Numbered from the stretch's first letter, positions 1 through 8,371 are shown. The stretch is DNA of 64,000 bases from JAAYHV01 sp964400515 (GCA_964400515.1 CAYNTJ010000009.1:45398-109397); one strand, 5' to 3'. Made by a program: numbers and translations. Notes: generated from the sequence alone by a model not told the origin.

Positions 1-280
1 TGTCAAACAGTGAAGCCCTTCGCCAGCCGACAACCAACCCCTGGACGGTTGGGGGATTTTCTCCCTTACGCCATTTTTCCGGTTCGAACCTGACTTCCGT
101 ATAGGTATTTCTGATCTCCTGTTTTGATGCCCAGCGGGCCGTCCCATGCTGTCCATCGCCCACGGTCTTGGACTTGATACCGTTGAGTGTGTAGTAATGA
201 GCCAGCAAGGATAAAAAGCCGATGACGCCGAACATGGTCAGCGCTACAGCGATCAGGGTTATGATTTGGGATGCTTGCAT
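1..280 (-). CDS. virD4: VirD4/TraG coupling protein, N-terminal part
   Basis: The gene starts at the ATG at 280 behind a good ribosome site (AAGGAGG) and runs off the left edge, so 93 codons are seen. The N-terminus is a membrane segment (about residues 5-26), followed by the HGTARWASKQEI stretch typical of Gram-positive type IV coupling proteins. The Walker motifs would lie outside the window. Coupling proteins are inner-membrane ATPases that hand the relaxase-DNA complex to the T4SS channel. This copy is about 96% identical, without gaps, to the broken copy at 961-1369. It is probably the working gene, but that cannot be confirmed here. Confidence 0.8.
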   Translation of the reverse strand, partial: MQASQIITLIAVALTMFGVIGFLSLLAHYYTLNGIKSKTVGDGQHGTARWASKQEIRNTYTEVRFEPEKWRKGENPPTVQGLVVGWRRASLFD

Positions 281-293
281 TGTGATTCCTCCT
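1..293. repeat. Direct repeat of virD4 5' end, copy 1
   Basis: Bases 1-293 match 1090-1382 in the same orientation with only about ten substitutions and no indels. The repeat covers the first 93 codons and the ribosome site of virD4. The two copies bracket a truncated response-regulator gene. Confidence 0.9.
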
Positions 294-304
294 TGCGAAA
301 AAGT

Positions 305-337
305 AAGCTGCCTATCTGAACAGCAGACAGGCAGCTT
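305..337 (-). terminator. Terminator-like hairpin before virD4
   Basis: An inverted repeat (AGCTGCCT ... AGGCAGCT with TCTG/CAGA pairing inside) carries T-runs on both strands. On the minus strand it sits about 15 bases before the virD4 ribosome site. It is one of many such hairpins ahead of genes in this element. It could also end plus-strand transcription. Confidence 0.6.
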
Positions 338-514
338 TTTAAATTTTGTATTCAAATGTTACCTTTGTAAATCGTGTTTTCTAATCGTTTTACGGAGCAA
401 ATTTCATTTTATAATATTTATGTTTTTATAAAACTAAACCATAATGATTGAAATATTTCTGGAATTTTGATACTTTTTTGATTGAATGTAATTTCAAGGG
501 GGGGACATGGCAAA

Positions 515-955
515 ATGCTTAACATAGGAATATGCGATGATTCATTCATCTTGCGAGAAATTATTGAATTATACATCAATAATTTTAACACGGAAAACGA
601 AAACTCATCAAATATCTGGCAATTTAGCAGTGGTGAAGAATTTCTTGATCGGCTAGATAGTGAAAATATTAATTTTGACCTACTATTTCTCGACTATCAC
701 ATGAAAAAGTTAACCGGTCTTGAAACAGCAAGAAGAGTCCGGCATTCTGAGCGTATTAATTCCAAAAGTCCATGTAAAATCGTTTTCGTAACTTCTATGG
801 ATCATATACCGGAGTTGATGTCTGTGAATCCATTAAAGGTTATATTGAAACCTGCAAGCCAGGAAATAATTAATGAGGTATTGATTATGGCCTTATCCGA
901 AAGAGTCACAAATACATCATCAATTTTCATCCACTTCGCCGAAGAAGAAAAATAA
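515..955 (+). CDS. Truncated response regulator, receiver domain only
   Basis: The ATG at 515 follows a GGGGGGG ribosome site; the 146-residue product begins MLNIGICDD. It has the receiver hallmarks: the acidic pair in ICDDS, the phospho-acceptor Asp in LLFLDYHM, and the conserved Lys in VILKPAS. LytTR/AgrA-type regulators carry a DNA-binding domain after the receiver and are about 240 residues long. Here the protein stops soon after the receiver, exactly where the truncated virD4 copy begins, so the output domain has probably been lost by recombination. It is visibly AT-richer than its neighbours and on the opposite strand, which suggests acquisition. No sensor kinase gene is nearby. Confidence 0.7.
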   Translation: MLNIGICDDSFILREIIELYINNFNTENENSSNIWQFSSGEEFLDRLDSENINFDLLFLDYHMKKLTGLETARRVRHSERINSKSPCKIVFVTSMDHIPELMSVNPLKVILKPASQEIINEVLIMALSERVTNTSSIFIHFAEEEK

Positions 956-960
956 AATAA

Positions 961-1369
961 TTCCCTTCGTGCGGATATAATTTGCCCTCCGGATAGAGGA
1001 AATTGGCGGTCTTTCCAACGCCTGCCGCGCCGTTCATCAGGCAATGGATGTCATCGTCATCCACCACGCGTAGCCATGGGGCGCTGTATTGTCAAACAGC
1101 GAAGCCCTTCGCCAGCCGACAACCAACCCCTGGACGGTTGGGAGATTTTCTCCCTTCCGCCATTTTTCCGGTTCGAACCTGACTTCCGTATAGGTATTTC
1201 TGATCTCCTGTTTTGATGCCCAGCGGGCCGTCCCATGCTGTCCATCGCCCACGGTCTTGGACTTGATACCGTTGAGTGTGTAGTAATGAGCCAATAAGGA
1301 TAAAAAGCCGATGACACCGAACATGGTCAGCCCTACAGCGATCAGGGTTATGATTTGGGATGCTTGCAC
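961..1369 (-). pseudogene. virD4: virD4 5' fragment, frameshifted and truncated
   Basis: A second copy of the coupling-protein start lies directly behind the primase gene (4-base gap), the usual gene order. From 1369 it reads MQASQIITLIAVGL to LFDNTAPHGYAWW and then stops at 1037. A one-base shift recovers VVDDDDIHCLMNGAAGVGKTA, the Walker A region, which continues to LYPEGKLYPHEG before all similarity ends near 961. The copy therefore has a frameshift and has lost its ATPase domain. The simplest reading is that it marks the original locus, displaced by a recombination event that brought in the response regulator and another virD4 5' end. Confidence 0.8.
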
Positions 1370-1382
1370 TTTGATCCCTCCT
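1090..1382. repeat. Direct repeat of virD4 5' end, copy 2
   Basis: This is the partner of the repeat at 1-293 (constant offset of 1089 bases, about ten mismatches). Confidence 0.9.
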
Positions 1383-2816
1383 TTACATCGTCATTATTAT
1401 ATTTTCTGGTTGCTCCTGTTTTGGCAGCATTACCTGTGGTTCCAGCTCAATGAACATCCTCGCCCTGACACAGTCAAGAGCCAGACGAAGATATGAGCTG
1501 CCAAGGCGCCGCTGATCTTCTACTCCGCGGATACCAGGCGTATTCACCATGCGGTTAATTTCCTCCAGAGCCCTCCGGATATCCTCCGTCCGGGTACGGA
1601 GCCAGCCTCTGTCCTCATGGGGGCGGTAGCTGGCCTGTAGTTTTCTCATAAGCTGCTCTGTTGTCACAGGATGCTCCATCTGCCGGCACAGCTCCCTGGT
1701 CAAAAGCAGAGAACCTGCAGCCATGCACTCCAGACACTCTCTTACAGAGTCGACATTCTCCGGCGCAACTTTTCCCGAATTCACAAGAGGTTCCAGCGCG
1801 TCAAAGCAATCCGTCACAAATGCGCGGGTATCCCTGTGCGCTCTAATAGCCTCGCACAATTCGGAAAGCTCTGCGCACACCTGCGGAAGGAGCATCAGCT
1901 TCGGATGTTCCTCAGAGGGAATCGGCTCCACGCCGTGTTTGGCTTTCAGATCCTCGTTCCAGTCCTTGTAGGTGGATTGCATGATTGCTGTATTTGTGTA
2001 TCCGTTTTCTGCAAGAATGCCCTTCAGACGACCAACGGCTTCGATCCCCGCCTCGTCATGGTCCAGGCAGAGAACAACCTCATTCAGATGCGGATTTTGT
2101 CGGAGCTGCTGGAGCAGGGCGTGTTCCGACACCCCGTCCAACGTGACATAGCTGTGTTCTTTCCAGTCCTTCAGGTGAAGCGTGATGAAAGAGAGCATAT
2201 CCACGGGAGCCTCAAAAACATACAGTTTACTGCTCTTTCCAATCCAGTGAAAGCTGTATCTCGGATCGCTGCCCTCCACGTTGCCCTTGTATGGTTCGCC
2301 TTGGGTATAAGTACCGCGCTTATGGGCATGCCGGGCGATTCCTTTTTCGTCCAGCCCAACAAACACGGCGTTGTGATATTCCTTGTCCTCGTAGATGAGC
2401 TTCTCATGGGCGAAGTGCGAGAGCACATCCTGGTCAATGAACCGCTGTTTGATAAGATAGGCGAACACCCGGCGCATGTCGGAATTGACCTCCGGCAGTG
2501 CGAAGTCTTTTTTAGGCGCCGGTGCGCTTTTAGAGGTCTGGTTCCACTCCACGCCAGCTTCACCACCAAGCAGCCATTGCACTGCTTCGGGAAAGCTCAC
2601 GTTATAAAACTCCTGAACAAAATCGATAGCGTGGCCGCCTTCCTTGCGACTGTGCCGGAACCACTCGTTCCCGCGGACAGTCACGCTGTCATGTCGTTTC
2701 CATCGCCACTCAGGGCCGGATCGGGTGAGCTTCTCTCCCTGGCGCTCAAGAAAGTCCACCAGGTCGACGGAGTTGGCGCGCTGTTTTTCTTCATCGGTAA
2801 AGTGAATATATGCCAT
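1383..2816 (-). CDS. DUF3991/TOPRIM-type DNA primase
   Basis: I chose the ATG at 2816 (MAYIHFTDEEK) because AAGGGGG lies just upstream; an in-frame ATG 39 bases earlier lacks a site. The N-terminus contains a degenerate zinc-finger-like primase fold (GNEWFRHSRKEGGHAIDF, FPEAVQWLLG) without the CHC2 cysteines. The middle has a TOPRIM domain: the Glu of YVFEAPVDMLS and the DxD motif in VVLCLDHDEAG, which bind metal in primases. Such proteins are common beside relaxases on clostridial conjugative elements and may prime replication of the transferred strand. The last residues, EQPENIIMTM, match the shared C-terminal tail described in the findings. Confidence 0.85.
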   Translation of the reverse strand: MAYIHFTDEEKQRANSVDLVDFLERQGEKLTRSGPEWRWKRHDSVTVRGNEWFRHSRKEGGHAIDFVQEFYNVSFPEAVQWLLGGEAGVEWNQTSKSAPAPKKDFALPEVNSDMRRVFAYLIKQRFIDQDVLSHFAHEKLIYEDKEYHNAVFVGLDEKGIARHAHKRGTYTQGEPYKGNVEGSDPRYSFHWIGKSSKLYVFEAPVDMLSFITLHLKDWKEHSYVTLDGVSEHALLQQLRQNPHLNEVVLCLDHDEAGIEAVGRLKGILAENGYTNTAIMQSTYKDWNEDLKAKHGVEPIPSEEHPKLMLLPQVCAELSELCEAIRAHRDTRAFVTDCFDALEPLVNSGKVAPENVDSVRECLECMAAGSLLLTRELCRQMEHPVTTEQLMRKLQASYRPHEDRGWLRTRTEDIRRALEEINRMVNTPGIRGVEDQRRLGSSYLRLALDCVRARMFIELEPQVMLPKQEQPENIIMTM

Positions 2817-2860
2817 CCCTTGGCACCCCCTTATCAATGCCTGCGCTTTCCGCAACGGCG

Positions 2861-2891
2861 AAAAAAAGCCACCCGCTGTCTGGCAGGTGGT
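2861..2891 (-). terminator. Terminator-like hairpin between relaxase and primase
   Basis: Read leftward, CCACC ... GGGTGG forms a stem followed by a run of seven T. It lies about 40 bases before the primase start and downstream of the relaxase gene, inside a same-strand gene row. Confidence 0.65.
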
Positions 2892-2982
2892 GTAAATGTG
2901 AAACGGTTGGGTTTTGCATCAGGCAGCACTTTTTTCTCCTGCCTGATAGGGTATTTTTTCTTCATAGGAGCACTCCTTTGCT

Positions 2983-5900
2983 TTAATAAGTGGTAAGCCT
3001 TTGCTCATGGTCGTCCGGGGCATGGCCCTGGGCAATCTTTTTCTCCCTGATCTTCCGCCGCAGCTTACTCTCAACCTGTATGCTCGGTCCACCAGGAAGC
3101 CGTCGTTCTTCTTCACGGAATATTCGGCTCAGATGATGCAGGAGCCTTGTTGCTACAAGGAAAGGAGAAGGATCACGAAAGGAGTCCAGATGGTCTAAGA
3201 AAAATTGCGCATAGACATTTCCTTGCTCGGCGGATAAGGTAAGCCAGCGTACAGCAGCTTCCCGGTCACGGGGAACATCTTTACCCAGCAGGTAGAGCTT
3301 CCCAAGGGTGTATTGGGCATACTGGTTGCCCTGCTCCGCGGAGGCGGTCAGCCATCTGATGGCGGTTTCCACATCCTTTGGTACATCCTCACCCAGCAGG
3401 TAGAGCTTGCCTAGCTGATACTGTGCATATTGATTGTCCTGCTCTGCGGAGGCGGTCAGCAATTTGACAGCAGCCTTGGCATCCTTTGGGACATGTTCGC
3501 CCTTCAGGTAGAGCCTGCCTAACTGATACTGCGTATACTGATTGCCTTGCTCCGCTGATTTCAGGAAAAGTTCCAGTGCCTTTTGGATGTCTCTTGCCAC
3601 ATCCTCGCCGGTGAGATATAACTTTGCCAGCGCATATTGGGCAAACTGGTTGCCGAGCTCAGCTGACTGTGTCAGCCATCTTACTGCGGCTTCTATGTCT
3701 TTGGGTACTTCCGTTCCGGTAAGATACAGCTTGCCAAGGGCATACGCTGCGAAGGAATTATCCTGTTCAGCCGAGAGTGTAAACAGAGCGATGGCTTTCT
3801 GAATATCCTTATCTACTTGGATGCCGTCCCGGTACAGCTTTCCGAGGGCATATTGTGCCAGAGCATTGCCATTGTCCGCAGCCTTTGTCAGCCACAGGAT
3901 AGCCTGTTCGATATTCTCATGACCGCTGTCCGTGTCCAGATATAACTTACCGAGCATGTATTGGGCGTTAACATTGCCCATCCGGGCAGCTTTTTCAAAA
4001 TAGACGATTGCGGCTTCCGTATCCTTCTCCGTGCCAGTGCCGGTGTACAGCATCTGACCCAGGCGGTATTGGAGCTTATCATCGTGGCTCTGTTCCTCCA
4101 GTCTCTTAAACCCGAAGAAGGCTTCCTCAAAGTGCAGTTCGGCTTCTTCAATATTTCTTGCGGTACCTATACCGTCCCGGTACATCTTTGCCAGTTCATA
4201 ATGGGCATAGGGAACATTCTGTCTTGCAGATCGGCGGTATAGTTCGAAGGCGGTCTGGTAATCCTGCCCAACACCCTGCCCCCGGTAGTACAGGCCGGCA
4301 AGCGAATACTGCGCGTACTTGTGATTTTTTGAAACTGCCGTATCAAACCAGCCGGCCGCTTCCTCATAGTCCTGTGCCGTGCCAAGTCCTGCCGCATGCA
4401 TTTTGCCGATGCGGTACTCTATGTACCGGTTTTCTTTTTCTGTTTCGATATCCATAAACGCATAGAAAGCTTTCTCATACCAATAAAAAGCGGTATCTGC
4501 ATCGATCTCCATGCCAAGCCCATCCGCATACATCCTGCCGAGGTCGTGCATGGCGAGAGCGTTGCCATCCTCGGCTTCCTCCAGAAACAACCGGAGGGCC
4601 TGTTCAAAGTCCGGCTCCGTATCATCACTGCCATAGAGATAGGTTCGGGCTTCTTTATATCGGTCGCTCCATGCAATATGCGGTTTGCCGGGTTCTATGC
4701 CATCGGAATCCGATGAGGATGCGTAGCCTTGGGCATCAGAAAGGTTGTAATCCTGATCTTCCGCTACTTCCTGAAACACAGCTTCCGGCTCTGCCAGGAG
4801 CTGCTCCGGCTCGTCATCCCCGGCAGCGGTTTCTTCCTCGTAGGTTGGTTCAGCGTTTTCATCGCCTTCAAAGGTGAGATGGTGATTGCTGAGGTTTACC
4901 GCCTCGGCAATCACCATGTTCTTGATCTGCTTGAATTCCTTTTGCTGTGAGAGCGGAAGAGGTTCGGGCAGTTTGTCCTTATAGGTACGCAGAACCTCAT
5001 TGCGCAGCTCATACCACTTAGCATAGGCTGCCGTGACGCGCTCGTCCTTTGCCAGCTCATCCACTATCTGATTGACCAGCTCTTTCAACGGGACTTGCAG
5101 GTAGCCATATTGCTTTTTCCCTGTGGTATGCTTCAGTTTCTCCGCCAGTCTGGACATCAGATCCTCGATCACCGGGTTCTCGCAGGTTCCTGTTCGCATT
5201 TGCTCCAAAAGCTCCCGCAGGGTATTCCGGCTTTGCTCCGTCAGCGTATTGCGCTGGATCGTCTGCTCTGAGTAGATTTGAAGCAAGTCCTGCTGGAAGA
5301 TTTCCCGCGCCAGGCTGCTCCGCATGTTTTCAATAGCCTGTTTTGTGACGTAGCCCTTACGGGGATCGACCGAGTAAATGATCATATGGCAGTGCGGGTG
5401 ATGGCTCTCGTCGTGAAATGCCGCATACCAGCGCAAGTTTTCCGGCGCGATTTTCATCTGCTCGGCAAAGATGTTGCGCTGCTGACGGAGGAGGGCTATC
5501 CATGCGGAGGCGTTATCGTATCCCAGCCGGGCAGCGTCCTCTCGCCTCATGGAAATGATGGGCGTCCAGATGTTCCCGGTATGCTCCGCGACTTTTTCGG
5601 CTACCTGAGACAGCACCAGCGGCTCATCCTCATCTGTGAACAGGCCGTGGCTGCCCAGCTTTTCGGCACGGGGACGGGTGGCAATGTAGTTGACATAGAC
5701 CTCCTGGTGTGTCAGCTGATCCAGGTTGTGGTCAATGGCTGCGGTAATAAATGCCGATGCATTTTCGAGAGTCGGCTTAGTTTGATGGTCCTCATATTCA
5801 AACAGGCTTTTGGAATCAGGGAAGCGGGTTAGAATGTCCCCGATGCGCTCTATCTGCTTTGGGGTAGCGGGCTGGTTCCGTCTGTACTGTGTGAGCTTTT

Positions 5901-5994
5901 CCACGCCTTCCCGCGTCCCCACATACTCGATCAGATTCTTTACATGCTCCGGATCGTTTTTAATATAACCGCATTTGAAGATAATCCTTGGCAT
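2983..5994 (-). CDS. MobP-type relaxase fused to a Sel1 repeat array
   Basis: This 1,003-residue protein has a relaxase domain in roughly residues 1-260. The metal-binding histidine cluster HDESHHPHCH lies at 194-203, and an upstream YIATRPRAEKLG segment resembles the MobP3/MobL group. Residues about 270-440 are helical and acidic. From about 450 to 960 there are around 13 Sel1-like repeats with cores such as AQYALGKLY and LYLLGEDV, which form a helical solenoid for protein contacts. The relaxase would nick oriT and lead the strand into the channel. It lies 2 bases after the RHH gene, with a likely oriT just upstream of that gene. The repeat array is far longer than the catalytic part and is probably a docking scaffold (inference). 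Confidence 0.9.
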   Translation of the reverse strand: MPRIIFKCGYIKNDPEHVKNLIEYVGTREGVEKLTQYRRNQPATPKQIERIGDILTRFPDSKSLFEYEDHQTKPTLENASAFITAAIDHNLDQLTHQEVYVNYIATRPRAEKLGSHGLFTDEDEPLVLSQVAEKVAEHTGNIWTPIISMRREDAARLGYDNASAWIALLRQQRNIFAEQMKIAPENLRWYAAFHDESHHPHCHMIIYSVDPRKGYVTKQAIENMRSSLAREIFQQDLLQIYSEQTIQRNTLTEQSRNTLRELLEQMRTGTCENPVIEDLMSRLAEKLKHTTGKKQYGYLQVPLKELVNQIVDELAKDERVTAAYAKWYELRNEVLRTYKDKLPEPLPLSQQKEFKQIKNMVIAEAVNLSNHHLTFEGDENAEPTYEEETAAGDDEPEQLLAEPEAVFQEVAEDQDYNLSDAQGYASSSDSDGIEPGKPHIAWSDRYKEARTYLYGSDDTEPDFEQALRLFLEEAEDGNALAMHDLGRMYADGLGMEIDADTAFYWYEKAFYAFMDIETEKENRYIEYRIGKMHAAGLGTAQDYEEAAGWFDTAVSKNHKYAQYSLAGLYYRGQGVGQDYQTAFELYRRSARQNVPYAHYELAKMYRDGIGTARNIEEAELHFEEAFFGFKRLEEQSHDDKLQYRLGQMLYTGTGTEKDTEAAIVYFEKAARMGNVNAQYMLGKLYLDTDSGHENIEQAILWLTKAADNGNALAQYALGKLYRDGIQVDKDIQKAIALFTLSAEQDNSFAAYALGKLYLTGTEVPKDIEAAVRWLTQSAELGNQFAQYALAKLYLTGEDVARDIQKALELFLKSAEQGNQYTQYQLGRLYLKGEHVPKDAKAAVKLLTASAEQDNQYAQYQLGKLYLLGEDVPKDVETAIRWLTASAEQGNQYAQYTLGKLYLLGKDVPRDREAAVRWLTLSAEQGNVYAQFFLDHLDSFRDPSPFLVATRLLHHLSRIFREEERRLPGGPSIQVESKLRRKIREKKIAQGHAPDDHEQRLTTY

Positions 5995-5996
5995 GA

Positions 5997-6404
5997 TTAA
6001 TCACCCTTCTGGAATTTTACGACATCCTCAAAAGTCACGGAGCCGACCGATTTTTTCACGTCATTCACGCATTTGCCCCGCAGCCGGCGCAGGGTGTTTT
6101 CATCCACGTCCGCAGTGGTGGCGAGGATATTCATCATCATGGACATTTCGACCGCCAGCTTGAACATCAGCCGGGCCATTCGATTTTCCGATGAGCTGAC
6201 GATTCCCGACATAGCGGAGGTGATTGCGGTCGGCAAATATTTCATACCATCCTCTGCGGAAATATATCCGCTGTAAAAACGGATTGCCTTTTCAATAAAT
6301 TCGCTGCGGCTTTTGCAGTTATCCTTCTCCAGGATCGCATCCATACCCTCTATGGTGCTGGGATAGAGCCAGAGCGGGATGCGGGTTTTGATTTCTTCAG
6401 TCAT
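5997..6404 (-). CDS. Ribbon-helix-helix relaxosome accessory protein
   Basis: The start is the ATG at 6404 behind AAGGAGGG, giving 135 residues that begin MTEEIKTRIPLWLY. The N-terminus has the ribbon-helix-helix pattern (a short beta strand with KTRIPLWL, then helices through KSRSEFIEKAIRFY). The rest is helical and methionine-rich. RHH proteins beside relaxases typically bind oriT and help nicking, as MobC-like factors do. The position directly before the relaxase and after a repeat-rich gap supports this role. The binding site itself is inferred. Confidence 0.75.
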   Translation of the reverse strand: MTEEIKTRIPLWLYPSTIEGMDAILEKDNCKSRSEFIEKAIRFYSGYISAEDGMKYLPTAITSAMSGIVSSSENRMARLMFKLAVEMSMMMNILATTADVDENTLRRLRGKCVNDVKKSVGSVTFEDVVKFQKGD

Positions 6405-6585
6405 AGCAGACCCTCCTTGTCTGAAAAGCTCCGGAACCACCTGACAGGTGTACCCCGGAAAAGCCTTTGTTTTCTTGGTCAAGCGGCAGATTTGAGAGGG
6501 TTTTGACCACCCAGGAGGTGACCAACGCCCTATTTAGGTGTACCCGCCGAACGTCCCCGACCCGCGTTGCGGGGCGGTGTTTGTC

Positions 6586-6790
6586 GGCAGGTGGGCGCAA
6601 AGCGACCACCTGCCTTTAACCAGCATCGTTTTCATGCCCATGGTTCACCCCGGTAGTGAGAATGACGACTTCCCTCAACCCGTCGCACAAAGCCCCAACA
6701 CGGGGCCTTACTTTCTCAAAGGTGTTACTGTGTCATCCCTGCCGGGAAAACGCGACACAGGGGCACACAGGCGACAACACGGGCGATGCT
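6586..6790. other. Candidate origin of transfer
   Basis: The 395-base gap between the RHH gene and its upstream neighbour carries dense symmetry. A hairpin spans 6586-6614 (GGCAGGTGG ... CCACCTGCC with an inner CGC-AAA-GCG). A small stem GCCCC-AACAC-GGGGC lies at 6692-6706, and an inverted TGTGTC/GACACA pair at 6729-6759. Four related boxes of the form ACAC(A/G)GG(G/C) begin at 6698, 6755, 6765 and 6777. Stacked hairpins and short repeats beside relaxase genes are typical of oriT. The nick site is not identified. Confidence 0.45.
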
Positions 6791-6799
6791 GTCATTGCG

Positions 6800-7462
6800 C
6801 TACTGCATGGTCATCATCTGAGGGCCTTGCTCCGGCGTCAGCTCTCTGCCGCCGAGGTGCTCGCAGAAGCGATTCCAGCGCTGATCCACCGGAAGGTAAT
6901 CGGCGCGATAAGCGTGATAGGCTGCGGTGCTGGCATCCTTCATGGAGTAGGTTTTCCAGCCGTCCATGATATGGACACCAGAGATTTCCTGCCTGTCAAA
7001 GTCGATGTCGAATACCCCGGTGATTTTTCCGGTATTGTCCATGCGTGTCCTGACATGTTCCTCGAATTTCTGAGCATTGATGGGAATGGTATCCCGAAAG
7101 GAAGCGGCAAAACATTCGGGCTTCTTTTCGAGCTCTCCACGATGGTATCTGCGCAAAAGCCATGATGTCTGCATCAGCTCCATGGGGAGATCGCACTCGA
7201 AGTAATGCTCGGCGCCATTTTCCGTGATGTGATACACCGAAAAGGTGCGCATTTCCCGGGCGCGCTGCTCGTCCGCAAGGCGATCAGCCTCGATCCGACT
7301 ACTGATTTCCGCTTGCTCTTGCTGCGGTACAGTCTGGAGATATAACTCCGACAGCTTTTCCTGCATGACAGTTTCAAGGTCTGTGCCGCCCTCGGAGAGG
7401 ATATCCTCTAATGCGGCATACTGATATTTGTTAAGCCAAAGCTCAATGGACCTGTCGCCCAT
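6800..7462 (-). CDS. Uncharacterised ICE protein with DUF6103-like N-terminus
   Basis: The product is 220 residues, starting at the ATG behind AAGGAGG. Residues about 5-60 (ALEDILSEGGTDLETVMQ, LSELYLQTVP) resemble the small proteins at 7804-7986 and 9285-9644, a family I take to be DUF6103. The rest is an alpha/beta region with no motif I recognise. The protein ends EQGPQMMTMQ, a clear example of the shared C-terminal tail. It is the gene closest to the oriT candidate on the upstream side. Function unknown. Confidence 0.75.
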   Translation of the reverse strand: MGDRSIELWLNKYQYAALEDILSEGGTDLETVMQEKLSELYLQTVPQQEQAEISSRIEADRLADEQRAREMRTFSVYHITENGAEHYFECDLPMELMQTSWLLRRYHRGELEKKPECFAASFRDTIPINAQKFEEHVRTRMDNTGKITGVFDIDFDRQEISGVHIMDGWKTYSMKDASTAAYHAYRADYLPVDQRWNRFCEHLGGRELTPEQGPQMMTMQ

Positions 7463-7528
7463 ATGTAAACCTCCTTGTCCTATGTCCCTCTGGAGCCCGC
7501 AGCGCGAACGTCAGAGAAAAAGAGTAAG

Positions 7529-7807
7529 CTACATGCCGATTGTCTGCGTCGGGCAGTCCAGCGAGGGTTCTGCCGTCAGCAGGTACCAGTTTCCATCGGC
7601 CTCATTGAAATTGCAGCTTTCAACGATCTGGTCTTTGAGTTCCTCCCAAGAGACCGAAATTTCCGTACCACTCACGCCTGCGTTAGCATATATCTGATCC
7701 AGCGGTCTGTCAGGCTGGAGGGTGACGTAGCCTCCGGGAGACATGATCTGGATTACATCGTTTGGATGCTCTTGCCGGAACTGCTTCAGCGTCATCGGTT
7801 CTTTCAT
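7529..7807 (-). CDS. Small uncharacterised ICE protein
   Basis: This 92-residue protein starts at 7807 in an ATGA overlap with the gene before it, behind AGGAGG. It has an N-terminal helix, then QIMSPGGYVTLQPDRPL and a Trp/Glu-rich part. It is acidic, soluble and lacks cysteine clusters or membrane segments. The C-terminus (PTQTIGM) is a short, weak form of the shared tail. I do not recognise the family. Translational coupling suggests it works with its neighbour. Confidence 0.7.
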   Translation of the reverse strand: MKEPMTLKQFRQEHPNDVIQIMSPGGYVTLQPDRPLDQIYANAGVSGTEISVSWEELKDQIVESCNFNEADGNWYLLTAEPSLDCPTQTIGM

Positions 7808-7986
7808 ACGTCGGTGCCTCCTTCCTGACTGTCAATACCAGCCCTGATTTCAGCTGTTACATGCTTTTCATAAAGAGTCTGCAGCTGAGCTTGCAGCTCG
7901 GCCTGCAGTGCTGTGTCATCCATATACTGCCGAATGATGCACAGCTTTTCAGTGTTATACCGGATTTGAATGGTATCCAGCTTCAT
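7804..7986 (-). CDS. DUF6103-like small protein
   Basis: The start is taken at 7986 (MKLDTIQIRY) behind AAAGGAG, giving 60 residues. It has one short strand followed by a helical hairpin with LQAQLQTLYEKHVTAEIR. The protein at 9285-9644 has the matching LQDYLDKTYERMVPVQVR and the 6800-7462 protein has LSELYLQTVPQQEQAEI. Three linked genes thus share this small domain. Function is unknown; a strand-helix-helix layout could mean a DNA-binding or dimerising protein (inference). Confidence 0.65.
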   Translation of the reverse strand: MKLDTIQIRYNTEKLCIIRQYMDDTALQAELQAQLQTLYEKHVTAEIRAGIDSQEGGTDV

Positions 7987-8027
7987 GAGCTTCGCGCTCC
8001 TTTCCATGTGTTTTTGAGAAAAAATTG

Positions 8028-8076
8028 CCATGATGGTATACTTTCACGACGAATGCCGGGAAGTATACCATCATGG
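8028..8076 (-). terminator. Perfect 16-bp inverted repeat after parR-like gene
   Basis: CCATGATGGTATACTT at 8028-8043 pairs exactly with AAGTATACCATCATGG at 8061-8076, with a 17-base loop. Read leftward a T-run follows, so it can act as a terminator. It abuts the stop codon of the parR-like gene. The long AT-containing stem also leaves room for a protein-binding site such as a partition or autoregulation site. Confidence 0.7.
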
Positions 8077-8367
8077 TTACAATTCATCCAGTGCGTTGAT
8101 CAGGCTGCTGGGAAGATCGCTCAGTTGAACAGCCCCATCCGGTTCCTCCTGTGCGTCCGTTGGAGTCAGACGTATCTTTCTTATTTCATCCCTGATTGCT
8201 TTTCGAACACACCTTTCCAGATGCTCTGCCTGATTTGCTGAAAGGATGCAGGTGACTACAAAATCGGAACGCTGTCTGGCAGCCTGCTTTAAGTAGAGTG
8301 CTTCGGCTTCCCGGTGTCTTGGATTGTCCCTGTCGAAGGATAAAAAGTAGCGTTTTCGTTCTGCCAT
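8077..8367 (-). CDS. parR: ParR/StbB-like partition adaptor
   Basis: This 96-residue protein begins MAERKRYFLSF and lies 4 bases after the ParM-like gene. It is basic and helical in the N-terminal two thirds (KQAARQRSDFVVTCILSANQAEHLERCVRKAIRDEIRKIRL), as expected of the small centromere-binding partner of actin-like partition systems. It has an acidic C-terminus. In plasmid ParMRC systems this protein binds the centromere and caps ParM filaments. The assignment rests mainly on size, fold pattern and gene order; sequence similarity in this family is low. Confidence 0.65.
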   Translation of the reverse strand: MAERKRYFLSFDRDNPRHREAEALYLKQAARQRSDFVVTCILSANQAEHLERCVRKAIRDEIRKIRLTPTDAQEEPDGAVQLSDLPSSLINALDEL

Positions 8368-8371
8368 ATCA

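Noticed and set aside
222..431. 69-codon plus-strand frame opposite the virD4 start
   Set aside because: It covers the antisense of virD4 and the hairpin, without a ribosome site or known similarity.
1671..2996. 441-codon plus-strand frame opposite the primase gene
   Set aside because: It is antisense to a clear TOPRIM primase, has no ribosome site or recognisable domain, and is a by-product of codon bias.
8028..8076. Inverted repeat as the ParR centromere (parC)
   Set aside because: ParM-type centromeres are usually clustered direct repeats upstream of parM; a single hairpin after parR fits a terminator better.
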